Positions 1 to 8,202 of a DNA stretch of 64,000 nt are shown piece by piece. A program made the position numbers and the translations under genes. Every line of letters starts with the position of its first letter. Position 1 is the first letter of the stretch. Source of the stretch: Hydrogenophaga sp. (GTDB lineage: Bacteria > Pseudomonadota > Gammaproteobacteria > Burkholderiales > Burkholderiaceae_C); assembly GCA_016741995.1 (NCBI GenBank), contig JACVCO010000019.1, positions 1 to 64,000 of the forward strand, written 5' to 3'. Below the pieces are notes generated by a model. It had not been told where the DNA came from, made no database searches, and saw nothing but the letters and a program-made list of their open reading frames with translations.

Positions 1-2
1 CC

Positions 3-215
3 CCGGCGCGGTTGGCCCGCGGAGGCCCCCCGGGGGGCCCGGGGCGCCTGGGGGTGGGCAACGGCAAGGGGCTGGGCCCGGCCGGGCGAACGCCGGTGCT
101 CAAGGGCCGGGTGCTGCGCTGGCTGGTGCAGAAGAAAGAGGTGCTGGCCTTCGTGCAGGCCCGCCCGGCCGAGGGCGGCGCGGGGGCGCTTGTCGTGTTG
201 CTGCGGCCCGCGTGA
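3..215 (+). CDS. 3' end of an unidentified gene (partial)
   Basis: An open frame runs in from the left edge and stops at TGA 213-215. Codons end almost only in G or C, as in the genuine genes of this window. The visible C-terminus is basic and then hydrophobic, ending in a short valine/leucine-rich segment. The first part is very rich in glycine and proline and may be a linker. There is no recognisable domain in about 70 residues, so no function is given. The missing 5' part would decide whether this is a real gene. Confidence 0.35.
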   Translation, partial: PARLARGGPPGGPGRLGVGNGKGLGPAGRTPVLKGRVLRWLVQKKEVLAFVQARPAEGGAGALVVLLRPA

Positions 216-291
216 CGCCTGGCACGGCGGGATGTCGCGCACGCCACACGCGTGTCAGGCCAATGTCACGCCGGGCCGGCATCATCCCGGC

Positions 292-1089
292 ATGAACACG
301 CCCCACGCCCGCACCGACCTGCAGCGCCGCCAGTGGCTGCTCGGCCTGGGCGCACTGGCCCTCGGCGGTTGCGCCAGCGCGCCACCGAGCGCGGACGAAC
401 CGCTGCGCCTGGCGCAATCGGCATGGGCACGCGCCATGAGCCTCGATGGCGTGACCCCAGCCGGCGCCTGGGCCCACCGCCGCTACGGCAACCGCCGCCC
501 CACGCACTACAGCGCCGCCGAGCGCGACGGCCGCCCCGCGCTGCACGCGCTGAGCGAATCGGGCAACAGCACGCTGCGCCTGCCGCTGGAGTCCCAGGCC
601 CTCTCGCCCGCCGCCCGGCTGCACTTCTCCTGGTGGGTGCCTTCGCTGATGCCGCACGCCGACATCAAGACCGCCGACGCCGACGACGCGGTGGCGCGCG
701 TGATCCTCACCTTCGACGGCGACCGCGCCAGCTGGTCACGGCGCGACCACATGATTTCCGAGATGGCCCAGCTCGTGACCGGTGAACCCCTGCCCTACGC
801 GACGCTGATGTACGTGTGGGACGACCGCTATCCCGTCGGCACGGTGGTCGACAACCCGCACACGCGGCGCATCCGCAAGCTGGTGGTGCAGCAAGGCCCC
901 GAAGGCCTGGGGCGCTGGGTAGAGCACGAGCGCGACATCTGGGCCGACTACCAGTTGGCCTTCGGCCAGCCGCCGGGCGCCCTCAACGGCCTGGGGCTCA
1001 TGACCGACAGCAACAACACGCGCGTGACCGCCGAGGCCTGGTACGGCCCGATCACGCTGAGCGCCGGCCTGACCTCCGCCGCGGTCTGA
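292..1089 (+). CDS. DUF3047 domain lipoprotein
   Basis: This 265-residue protein is probably exported. The ATG at 292 is preferred over a start at 190 because it places a positively charged n-region, a hydrophobic stretch and a lipobox (ALGGC, Cys about residue 23) at the N-terminus. The n-region also carries RRQW, slightly TAT-like. The rest looks like the DUF3047 family: a beta-rich fold with the conserved pattern around LMYVWDDRYPVGT and a late VTAEAWYGPI strand. The molecular role of the family is unknown. It converges with the globin gene, with 6 bases between stops. The ribosome site is weak. Confidence 0.75.
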   Translation: MNTPHARTDLQRRQWLLGLGALALGGCASAPPSADEPLRLAQSAWARAMSLDGVTPAGAWAHRRYGNRRPTHYSAAERDGRPALHALSESGNSTLRLPLESQALSPAARLHFSWWVPSLMPHADIKTADADDAVARVILTFDGDRASWSRRDHMISEMAQLVTGEPLPYATLMYVWDDRYPVGTVVDNPHTRRIRKLVVQQGPEGLGRWVEHERDIWADYQLAFGQPPGALNGLGLMTDSNNTRVTAEAWYGPITLSAGLTSAAV

Positions 1090-1095
1090 CCGGGC

Positions 1096-1515
1096 TCAGC
1101 CCGGGCTGTTGCGCATCCAGTCGGCGGTCTGGAAGAAGCTGCGCTTCAGGCGCTCGCGCAGCACCGCGTCCACGCCCGTTTCCCCCATGGCCTGGTCCAT
1201 GCAGGCCAGCCACTGGTCGCGCTCGACGATGCCGATGGCAAACGGCATGTGGCGCATGCGCAGGCGCGGGTGGCCGAAGCGCGAGACGTAGTGGTCGGGC
1301 CCGCCGAGCCAGCCGCACAGAAACCAGAACAGCCGCTGGCGCGCGTTGTCCAGCGTGCTGCCGTGCGCGGCGCGCAGCTCGCGGTAGCCGGGCTCGATGT
1401 CCATGAGGTCGTAGAAGCGGTCCACCAGCGCCTGCACGCGGGCCTCACCGCCGATCCATTCGAACGGCGTGTCGAACGGGGGTTTCTCTTCGATGTGGAG
1501 CGTGGATTCGGTCAT
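1096..1515 (-). CDS. Group II truncated hemoglobin (TrHbO type)
   Basis: A 139-residue heme protein of the 2-on-2 globin family. The proximal histidine is His89 in the segment RMRHMPF. Tyr35 (RFYDLMD) fits the distal B10 tyrosine, and Trp102 (DQWLACM) fits the G8 tryptophan typical of group II. The segment GWLGGPDHYVSRFGHP is also characteristic. Such proteins bind oxygen or NO and are linked to redox or nitrosative stress, with the exact role varying by species. The ATG at 1515 opens the conserved part; a longer open frame upstream is a shadow of the permease gene. It lies 7 bases downstream of the permease on the same strand and may be cotranscribed. Confidence 0.88.
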   Translation of the reverse strand: MTESTLHIEEKPPFDTPFEWIGGEARVQALVDRFYDLMDIEPGYRELRAAHGSTLDNARQRLFWFLCGWLGGPDHYVSRFGHPRLRMRHMPFAIGIVERDQWLACMDQAMGETGVDAVLRERLKRSFFQTADWMRNSPG

Positions 1516-1522
1516 GGGGGCC

Positions 1523-4102
1523 TTACACGGGGGCCTTGCGCAGGGTTTCGACCACCGGCGTGCGCAGCACGCTGCGCAGCCCCCACCAGCCCGCGGCCAG
1601 CGCGAGCACGGCACCCGCCAGCGCACCGCCCAGCGGCACCCAGGGCGAAGCCGTCCAGGCGAACTGGAAGACGAAACGCGCGAGCGCCCAGCCCACCACC
1701 ACCGCCACCACCGAGGCGAGGAAACCCGCGAGCAGGCCCACGCCCAGCAGCTCGATGCGCTGCACTTGGCGCAGCAGCGCCGAACCCGCCCCCACCGCAC
1801 GCAGGATGGCGAACTCGCGCTCGCGCTCGGTGCGCGTGGCCGTGACGGCCGCCAGCAGCACCACCAACCCCGCGGCGAGCGTGAAGGCGAACAGGAACTC
1901 CACCGCCGCGATCACCTGGCCCAGCACGCGCTGCACCTGGGCGATGGTCTGCGTCATGTCGACGTTGGTGATGTTGGGAAATTCGCGCACCAGCGCGTTG
2001 TCGAAGCCGGCCTGCTCCGGCGCGCGGTACGAGCTGATGTAGGTCAGCGGCACGTCGGGCATCTGCGCCACCGGGAAGATCACGAAGAAGTTGACGCGCA
2101 TCGATGACCAGTCCACCTTGCGCAGGCTGGTGATGCGCCGCTCGACGGGCTGGCCGGCGATGTCGAAGGTCACGCGGTCGCCGAGCTTGAGGCCGAGTTC
2201 TTCGGCCAGGCCCTCCTCCACGCTCAGCCCGTCGGCTTCGTCGGGCGTCCAGCGGCCCGCGATGACCGGGTTGTGGTCCGGTGGCTGTGCGGCGTGCGAG
2301 AGGTTGAACTCGCGCTCCACCAGGCGCTGCGCGCGGTCGGCCGCGAAATCCTCGGGCTTGACCTCGCGGCCGTTGATGCCCACCAGGCGGCCGCGGATCA
2401 TGGGGTACCAGTCGTAGCGCTGCACGCCGGCGTTGCGCAGCGCGGCCTGGAAGGGCTCGGCCTGCTCGGGCTGCACGTTGATGACGAAGCGGTTGGGCGC
2501 ATCGGGCGGCGTGGCCGCCCGCCAGCTCTGGATGAGATCGGTGCGCAACAGCACCAGCAGCACCAGCGCGAGCAGGCCCACCGAGAGCGCGCTGATCTGG
2601 ACCACCGCGAACGCGGGGCGCGCCGACACCTGGCGCGTGGCCATGACCAGCGCGCGCGGCGCGGTGGCCTCGTTCACGCTGGCGCGCAGCAGGCGCACCG
2701 CACCGTAGCTGATGAGCGCGAACACGCCCACCGCGGCCGCGAAGCCGCCCACGGCGATGCCGCCCAGCACCACATCGCGGCTGGCCGCGAGCAGCAGCGC
2801 CGCGAAGCCGGCCACGCCCAGCCCCAGCACGGCCAGCGTGGCGGGTTTGACCTGGCCGACGTCGCGCCGGATCACGCGCAGCGGTGGCACCTTGGCCAGT
2901 TGCAGCACCGGCGGCAAACCGAAAGCCAGCATGAGCGTGAGGCCCATGCCCAGGCCCAGCAGCACGGGCGCGATGGTGGGTGCGGGCAGGCTCGACTCGA
3001 CCAGCCCCGCGAGCAGCAGCACGAACACGTGGTGCACGCCCCAGCCCAGCGCCACGCCCAACGCGCTGGCGAACAGGCCGGTGAGCACGAACTCCAGCGT
3101 GTAGGCGCGCGCCATCGCGCCCTGCGAGAGGCCCAGCACGCGCAGCATGGCGCAGTCGTCCAGGTGGCGTTGCGCGAAACCGCGCGCGGCAATGGCCACG
3201 GCCACCGCGCACAGCAGCGCGGCCAGCAGGGCCACGAGGTTGAGGAATTTCTCGGCGCGCGCCAGCGTCTGCTCCATCTGCGGCTGACCACCCTCGAGCG
3301 ATTCGAGCCGCACACCGCGCACCTCGGGCCGCTCGATGGCCTGTTGCGCCCAGCGCGTGTACTCGGCCACGCGCGCGTCGGGCCCGGCCACGGCAAAGCG
3401 GTAGGCGATGCGGCTGGCCGGTTGCACCAGACCGGTGGCGGGCAGGTCGTCGGTGTGGATCATCACGCGCGGCGCGAACGTGAGGAAGCCGGCCCCCCGG
3501 TCGGGCTCGATGGTGAGCACGCGCGCGATGGTGAAGCCCGAATCACCGAGCAGCAGCGGCTGGCCCATGCGCAGGCCCAGCTGCGCGAGCAGCGACGCGT
3601 CGACCCAGGCCGTGCCACGCGCCGGCACCTCGCGCGTGGGCGTATCGGGCAGGTCGGGGCCGTCGGCCACGCGCAGGGTGCCGCGCAGCGGGTAACCATC
3701 ACCCACCGCCTTGAGCGCCACCAGGCGCGCGCTGCCGCCGTCTTCTTCGCGCGCGCGGCCCATGGTGGGGAAGTTCAGCGACAGCGTGCTGTCGAGCCCG
3801 AGTTCATCGGCCTTCGCCCGGAAGCCGGCGTCGGGCGCCTTGTCGGCCACCACCACCGCGTCGCCGCCAATGAGCGCGCGCGCGTCACGCGCCAGGCCAC
3901 CCTGCAGCCGGTCGGCAAAGAAGCCCACCGCCGTGAGCGCCGCCACCGCGAGCGTGACCGCGATCACCAGCAGCCGCAGCTCGCCCGCGCGCCAGTCGCG
4001 CAGGAGCGAAGTCCAGCCAAGGGTCCAGAAGCGGATGGGCATTGAGGGGGGGTTGGTGTCGGCCATGGTGGGCTTGGAGCGCGCAGACCGCGCCGCGTTC
4101 AC
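1523..4102 (-). CDS. FtsX-like ABC transporter permease (YbbP type)
   Basis: A protein of about 850 residues with one N-terminal transmembrane segment, a large periplasmic domain, then repeated FtsX/MacB-like membrane bundles. This is the two-FtsX-domain layout of YbbP-type permeases, whose family works with a YbbA ATPase in lipid or lipoprotein-related export. No ATPase gene is adjacent, so the partner must be encoded elsewhere. The frame can start at GTG 4102, overlapping the upp stop as GTGA, or at ATG 4066 or 4042. None has a good ribosome site; the overlap suggests coupling to upp. The hydrophobic core starts around residue 40 of the longest version. Confidence 0.8.
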   Translation of the reverse strand: MNAARSARSKPTMADTNPPSMPIRFWTLGWTSLLRDWRAGELRLLVIAVTLAVAALTAVGFFADRLQGGLARDARALIGGDAVVVADKAPDAGFRAKADELGLDSTLSLNFPTMGRAREEDGGSARLVALKAVGDGYPLRGTLRVADGPDLPDTPTREVPARGTAWVDASLLAQLGLRMGQPLLLGDSGFTIARVLTIEPDRGAGFLTFAPRVMIHTDDLPATGLVQPASRIAYRFAVAGPDARVAEYTRWAQQAIERPEVRGVRLESLEGGQPQMEQTLARAEKFLNLVALLAALLCAVAVAIAARGFAQRHLDDCAMLRVLGLSQGAMARAYTLEFVLTGLFASALGVALGWGVHHVFVLLLAGLVESSLPAPTIAPVLLGLGMGLTLMLAFGLPPVLQLAKVPPLRVIRRDVGQVKPATLAVLGLGVAGFAALLLAASRDVVLGGIAVGGFAAAVGVFALISYGAVRLLRASVNEATAPRALVMATRQVSARPAFAVVQISALSVGLLALVLLVLLRTDLIQSWRAATPPDAPNRFVINVQPEQAEPFQAALRNAGVQRYDWYPMIRGRLVGINGREVKPEDFAADRAQRLVEREFNLSHAAQPPDHNPVIAGRWTPDEADGLSVEEGLAEELGLKLGDRVTFDIAGQPVERRITSLRKVDWSSMRVNFFVIFPVAQMPDVPLTYISSYRAPEQAGFDNALVREFPNITNVDMTQTIAQVQRVLGQVIAAVEFLFAFTLAAGLVVLLAAVTATRTEREREFAILRAVGAGSALLRQVQRIELLGVGLLAGFLASVVAVVVGWALARFVFQFAWTASPWVPLGGALAGAVLALAAGWWGLRSVLRTPVVETLRKAPV

Positions 4103-4731
4103 TTGGTGCCGAAAATCCGGTCGCCGGCGTCGCCCAGGCCCGGCACGATGTAGCCGTGGTCGTTGAGGCCGCGGTCGATCGCGGGGGTGTAGACCGGCAC
4201 GTCGGGGTGCGCGTCGTGGAAGGTCTTCAGGCCTTCGGGGCAGGTGACGAGGCAGACGAAGCGGATGGAGCGCGGGTTCGTCTTCTTGAGCCGGTCGACC
4301 GCGGCCACGGCGGAATTGCCGGTGGCCAGCATGGGGTCGAGCACGATCACGTCGCGCTCGTGCATGTCCTGCGGCATCTTGAAGTAGTACTCCACGGCCT
4401 TGAGCGTGGCCGGGTCGCGGTACAGGCCGATGTGGCCCACACGCGCACCCGGGATCACCTGCAGCATGCCGTCGAGAAAGCCGTTGCCGGCGCGCAGGAT
4501 GGAAGCGAGCACGATCTTCTTGCCGTCGATCACGCGCGACTTCATGGGCTCCAGCGGGGTCTCGATCTCGATCTCCTGCATGGGCATGTCGCGCGTGAGC
4601 TCGTAGGCCAGCAGCGCGCTGAGCTCATGCACCAGCTCGCGAAAGCTCTTGGTGCTGGTGTCCTTGCGGCGCATCAGCGTGAGCTTGTGCTGCACCAGGG
4701 GGTGGGCAATAACGTGGACTTCTCGGCTCAT
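4099..4731 (-). CDS. upp: Uracil phosphoribosyltransferase
   Basis: This enzyme joins uracil and PRPP to give UMP and diphosphate in cytosolic pyrimidine salvage. The length of 210 residues is normal for the family. The PRPP-binding loop is visible at about residues 128-144 ([14 protein letters not shown]), and the uracil-binding C-terminus carries [12 protein letters not shown]. The protein aligns with the usual start MSREVHVI at ATG 4731. The stop overlaps the possible GTG start of the downstream permease by four bases. It is 67 bases downstream of the fdhD stop, a gap that shows no clear hairpin. Confidence 0.97.
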   Translation of the reverse strand: MSREVHVIAHPLVQHKLTLMRRKDTSTKSFRELVHELSALLAYELTRDMPMQEIEIETPLEPMKSRVIDGKKIVLASILRAGNGFLDGMLQVIPGARVGHIGLYRDPATLKAVEYYFKMPQDMHERDVIVLDPMLATGNSAVAAVDRLKKTNPRSIRFVCLVTCPEGLKTFHDAHPDVPVYTPAIDRGLNDHGYIVPGLGDAGDRIFGTK

Positions 4732-4798
4732 GGTCGTCGGGGGAGCTGGGTACGGTGGGGGAGTTTAGTTCTCCGGCCGCTTCGCTCGACGACACGGC

Positions 4799-5647
4799 TC
4801 AGGCCACCCGCTCCGGCGGCACCGCGTCCAGCACCAGCCGCTGCGGGTTCGCGTAGCAAAGAAAGTGCTTGTTCGTGGCCCGCCCCACGGCGCACAGGCC
4901 CACGCGCCGGGCCACCTGCAGGCCCATCTGCGTGATGCCGCTGCGCGAGATCACCGCGGCCACGCCCATCTGGGCGCTCTTGATCACCATCTCGCTGGTG
5001 AGGCGGCCCGTGGTGTAGAAGACCTTGTCGAGTGTGTCTCCGGTGGCCCGGGGCACATCATCGGTTTGCAGCGCCAGCCAGCCCGCGATGGTGTCCACCG
5101 CGTTGTGCCGCCCCACGTCCTCCACGAACAGCGCGAGTTCGGTGCCACGGAACAGCGCACAGGCGTGCACCGACCCGGCCGATTTGTAGGTGCTCTCCTT
5201 GACGCGGATCGCGTCGACGATGGCGTAGACCTGCGACTGGCGCAGCACACCTTGCGGCAGCGTGATGCGGTCGAGGTCGTCCATCAGCCCGCCGAAGACA
5301 CTGCCCTGGCCGCAACCGGTGGTGACCACGCGCTTGGCGGTGCGCTCCTCGATGCGGTCGATACCTTCGCGCGTCTTCACGCTGACGGCATTCACATCCC
5401 AGTCGACGGTGATGGACTCGATCTCGTCGACCGAGGCGATGAGCCGCTGGTTGAGCAGGTAGCCCAGGGTGAGCCACTCGGGGCGTGCGCCCAGGGTCAT
5501 GAGCGTGACGAGTTCGCGCTTGTCGACGTAGACCGTGAGGTCGCGCTCGGCGGGAATGTGGATGCTGCGGCGCTGGCCGAACTCGTCCACGGCGTCGATC
5601 GACTCGGTCAGCGGGACCCGGGCCTCGGTCAGTTGGGGTAGGCGCAT
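4799..5647 (-). CDS. fdhD: Formate dehydrogenase sulfurtransferase FdhD
   Basis: FdhD carries sulfur from the IscS cysteine desulfurase to the molybdenum cofactor, a step needed for active formate dehydrogenase. The 282-residue product has the family segments TLGYLLNQRLI near the N-terminus, FVEDVGRHNAVDTIAGW, and the C-terminal FYTTGRLTSEMV and AVISRSG. The segment that normally holds the CxxC pair reads TTGCGQGS, so only the first cysteine is present. The start at ATG 5647 was chosen over GTG 5677 because a Rho-independent terminator sits at 5659-5691. The gene therefore follows the FDH structural operon but sits behind a terminator. Confidence 0.93.
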   Translation of the reverse strand: MRLPQLTEARVPLTESIDAVDEFGQRRSIHIPAERDLTVYVDKRELVTLMTLGARPEWLTLGYLLNQRLIASVDEIESITVDWDVNAVSVKTREGIDRIEERTAKRVVTTGCGQGSVFGGLMDDLDRITLPQGVLRQSQVYAIVDAIRVKESTYKSAGSVHACALFRGTELALFVEDVGRHNAVDTIAGWLALQTDDVPRATGDTLDKVFYTTGRLTSEMVIKSAQMGVAAVISRSGITQMGLQVARRVGLCAVGRATNKHFLCYANPQRLVLDAVPPERVA

Positions 5648-5658
5648 GGAGAAGCTGC

Positions 5659-5691
5659 GAAAGAAAAGGGCCGCCACCTGAAGGTGCGGCC
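5659..5691 (-). terminator. Intrinsic terminator of the formate dehydrogenase operon
   Basis: On the minus strand a GC-rich stem forms from GGCCGC and ACCT pairing with AGGT and GCGGCC, with one bulge and a short loop, followed by CTTTTCTTT. It lies 26 bases after the stop of the small periplasmic protein and just ahead of fdhD. It should end most transcripts of the FDH operon and leave fdhD to read-through or its own promoter. Confidence 0.75.
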
Positions 5692-5716
5692 CTGGGCGTG
5701 CCGGAAGGTCGACAGC

Positions 5717-6094
5717 TTACGGCTTCTTGGGCGTGGGCGCTCCGGCCGGGGCCTGCTGGCTCGGCGGGCTGGCGGCCGGTGCGGTGGGCGAATGCGCGCC
5801 CGCGGCCTCGGCCGGCTTGGGCGGCACGAACGCGAACACGCCCGGGTCGGTGCAGGCCGGCGCCTTGGCCGACGGCTGCTTGCCCGTGCCGGCGGACTTG
5901 AAGTAGTTGGCCGCGGCCTTGTCCATGGACTTGCAGAGCTTGAAGCTCTCGACCTTGGCACCGTAGGCCGTGCGCTGCTTGGCTTCCTCGGCCTTGAGGG
6001 CGGCTTCGGGCGTGAGCGGGGGCGGCGCGGGCAGCTTGGCCTGGGCGCCGATCGCCACACCCATCAGGGCGGCGAGCAACAGATGCTTCTTCAT
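5717..6094 (-). CDS. Small periplasmic protein of the FDH operon, unknown function
   Basis: I do not recognise this 125-residue protein. It begins with a clear Sec signal peptide (MKKHLLLAALMGVAIGAQA, cleavage after about residue 19). The mature part has a charged helical segment and two cysteines, about 28 residues apart (ESFKLCKSM and APACTDPG). The C-terminus is a low-complexity tail rich in Ala and Pro. It follows the gamma-subunit gene by 30 bases on the same strand and is the last gene before the terminator. A periplasmic role near FDH is inferred from position only. Confidence 0.7.
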   Translation of the reverse strand: MKKHLLLAALMGVAIGAQAKLPAPPPLTPEAALKAEEAKQRTAYGAKVESFKLCKSMDKAAANYFKSAGTGKQPSAKAPACTDPGVFAFVPPKPAEAAGAHSPTAPAASPPSQQAPAGAPTPKKP

Positions 6095-6124
6095 GCGAAA
6101 CGTCTCCTGGATGTCGTGTGGTCG

Positions 6125-7321
6125 TCAGGCCTTGGCGGGCTCGCCGGGCGCTTCGGGCTTGGCGGGCGTGCGCTGCGCGGGGATCTTGCCGGCCTTGATG
6201 TCGTCGTACCAGAGCTCGTGGTGTTCCTTGGCCCAGGTCTCGTCCACATAGCCGGTCTTCATGGCCTTGTAGGCGCCCTTCATGCCGATGGTGCCGAGGT
6301 AGATGTGGCCCATGAACAGCGCCATCATCAGCACCGCCGCACTGGCGTGGATCATGTGCGCCACCTGCATGTTGGCGCGCGTGTACTCCAGCACCGGCAT
6401 CAGCTTGTCGAGGAACAGGCCCGAGCCCACCACGATCAGGCCGAAGAAGAACACGCCGGCCCAGAACACCACCTTCTCGCCCGCGTTGAAACGGTGCGAA
6501 GGCACTTCCTTGCCGGTGAGCAGGCCACCGCCCTTGAGCAGCCAGGTGATGTCTTCCTTGGCCGGCAGGTTGTCCTTGATGAAGGTGAAGATCACCACCA
6601 CCAGCGACACCGCGAACGCCGGGCCCACGAAGTTGTGCACGTTCTTGAGCGCGTAGGTGAGCCAGCCGAACAGCGTGCTGCCGATGATGGGCAGCAGGAA
6701 GAACTTGCCGAAGGCCATCATGATCCCGGAGACGGCCAGTGCGACGAAGGCGATCGCGTTCACCCAGTGCGCCGCGCGCTCGAAGTAGGTGAAGCGTTCG
6801 ATCTTGCGGCCGGTCTCGGTGCCGTGCAGCTTGATGGAGCCCTTGGTGAAATAGAACAGCGCGATCGCCACCAGCGCGATCAGCAGCAGCGAGCCACCGT
6901 AGGGAATGATCCAGTTGTTGCGCACCTGGCGCCAGGCTTCACCCGCGGTGGTGAAGTTCGAGCCCGGGTACTTCACGAAACCCTGGATCAGGTTGCCGTA
7001 CTCGGGGTACGGCAGCATGGTGGAGCCGGTCACGCCCTTGCTCACATCGCGCCACATGGGCGCGTTGTTGCCGGGTTGCACCTGGCCACGCTGGGCGTTG
7101 GTCTGGCCGGCGTAGTTCGGGTCCTTGTCCGCGTCGGGGCGGATGTCGAAGATGTTCTGGCTCTGGATGCCGCCCTGCGGCGCGGGCGCGGCCTGCTTGG
7201 CGGGGGCCGGGTCCTCGATCGGATCGACCTTGAGCGCCTGGGCCGAAGCCCAGGTGCTGCCCAGGCCGAGCAGGGCCGCTGCGAGCCATGTCCGCCAGCG
7301 CGAAGTGGGTTGCTTGTGCAT
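6125..7321 (-). CDS. Formate dehydrogenase subunit gamma (cytochrome b556)
   Basis: The membrane anchor of a respiratory formate dehydrogenase, which takes electrons from the beta subunit and reduces quinone. The 398-residue product has a signal peptide (about 1-28), a periplasmic region to about residue 135 that is longer than in FdoI or FdnI, and then transmembrane helices. The helices bear likely heme-ligand histidines in FERAAHWVNA, NVHNFVGPAF and MIHASAAV/MGHIYLG. After the last helix comes a cytoplasmic tail ending in a Pro/Ala-rich segment. It follows the small lipoprotein gene by 9 bases. The family assignment is firm; the job of the periplasmic extension is not known. Confidence 0.93.
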   Translation of the reverse strand: MHKQPTSRWRTWLAAALLGLGSTWASAQALKVDPIEDPAPAKQAAPAPQGGIQSQNIFDIRPDADKDPNYAGQTNAQRGQVQPGNNAPMWRDVSKGVTGSTMLPYPEYGNLIQGFVKYPGSNFTTAGEAWRQVRNNWIIPYGGSLLLIALVAIALFYFTKGSIKLHGTETGRKIERFTYFERAAHWVNAIAFVALAVSGIMMAFGKFFLLPIIGSTLFGWLTYALKNVHNFVGPAFAVSLVVVIFTFIKDNLPAKEDITWLLKGGGLLTGKEVPSHRFNAGEKVVFWAGVFFFGLIVVGSGLFLDKLMPVLEYTRANMQVAHMIHASAAVLMMALFMGHIYLGTIGMKGAYKAMKTGYVDETWAKEHHELWYDDIKAGKIPAQRTPAKPEAPGEPAKA

Positions 7322-7330
7322 GGCGCGCCT

Positions 7331-7585
7331 TTACTTCGGCTGGGCGCCCATGCGCTGGTAGTCGTTCTGGCCGTACTGCGCGCGCGCCTTGAGCTGCTGT
7401 TCCCAGCTCGTCTTGTCGCCAGCGGTCCAGCCGGTCTGCACGTACTGGCTTTCGTGGGCCACGCCCTTGTAGGGCGCGCTGTCCTGCTTGACGCCGTTGG
7501 CGTTGAGCTCCTGCGGCTTGTCGCCACAGGCCGCCAGGCCCAGCAGGGCCGCCATCGCGAGGGTGGAGAGGGTCAGGCGCTTCAT
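7331..7585 (-). CDS. Small lipoprotein between FDH beta and gamma genes
   Basis: An 84-residue protein with a lipoprotein signal: MKRLTLSTLAMAALLGLAAC, lipobox LAAC with Cys20. The mature part is short, polar and rich in Gln, Lys and Tyr, with no recognised domain. Its ATG overlaps the beta-subunit stop as ATGA, so translation is probably coupled. Position between beta and gamma argues for a part in assembling or stabilising the complex, but this is inference only. The longer open frame that reads through the beta-subunit gene upstream is a shadow. Confidence 0.75.
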   Translation of the reverse strand: MKRLTLSTLAMAALLGLAACGDKPQELNANGVKQDSAPYKGVAHESQYVQTGWTAGDKTSWEQQLKARAQYGQNDYQRMGAQPK

Positions 7586-8187
7586 CACGATTTCTGTCCT
7601 TGTGCGGTGCCGTAGGCGGTGCCCCAACCCCAGACCTCGGCGCCCTTGCCGCGCGTGAGCACCCGGTTGCGGAAGATGTCGGCCACCACGTCGCCGTCGC
7701 CGGCGAGCAGCGCCTTGGTCGAGCACATCTCGGCACAGGCGGGCAGCTTGCCTTCGGCCAGGCGGTTGCGGCCATACTTCTCGAACTCGCTCTGGCTGCC
7801 GTGGGCCTCGGGGCCGCCGGCGCAGAAGGTGCACTTGTCCATCTTGCCGCGCACACCGAAGGTGCCCTGCGAGGGGAACTGCGGTGCGCCGAAGGGGCAG
7901 GCGTAGGAGCAGTAGCCGCAGCCGATGCAGACGTCCTTGTCGTGCAGCACCACACCTTCGTCGGTGCGGTAGAAGCAGTTCACGGGGCAGACCGCCATGC
8001 AGGGTGCGTCGCTGCAGTGCATGCAGGCCACCGAGATGGATTTCTCGCCGGGCACGCCGTCGTTGAGCGTGATCACGCGGCGGCGGTTCACGCCCCACGG
8101 AACCTCATGCTCGTTCTTGCAGGCGGTCACGCAGCCGTTGCATTCGATGCAGCGCTCGGCATCACAGATGAATTTCATTCGTGCCAT
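7585..8187 (-). CDS. fdh3B: Formate dehydrogenase subunit beta (FDH3 type, iron-sulfur)
   Basis: The electron-transfer subunit, with four [4Fe-4S] clusters expected. The 200-residue protein shows ferredoxin-type motifs CIECNGCVTACKNEH near the N-terminus, CMHCSDAPCMAVCP, CIGCGYCSYACP, and CTFC with a later partner in LPACAEMC. It is shorter than FdnH/FdoH and has no C-terminal membrane helix, which fits the FDH3 class. It moves electrons from the catalytic alpha subunit to the cytochrome b gamma subunit. The gene follows alpha by 15 bases. A likely ribosome site AGGAGA precedes ATG 8187. Confidence 0.95.
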   Translation of the reverse strand: MARMKFICDAERCIECNGCVTACKNEHEVPWGVNRRRVITLNDGVPGEKSISVACMHCSDAPCMAVCPVNCFYRTDEGVVLHDKDVCIGCGYCSYACPFGAPQFPSQGTFGVRGKMDKCTFCAGGPEAHGSQSEFEKYGRNRLAEGKLPACAEMCSTKALLAGDGDVVADIFRNRVLTRGKGAEVWGWGTAYGTAQGQKS

Positions 8188-8202
8188 GGTGTTCTCCTAG
8201 CC

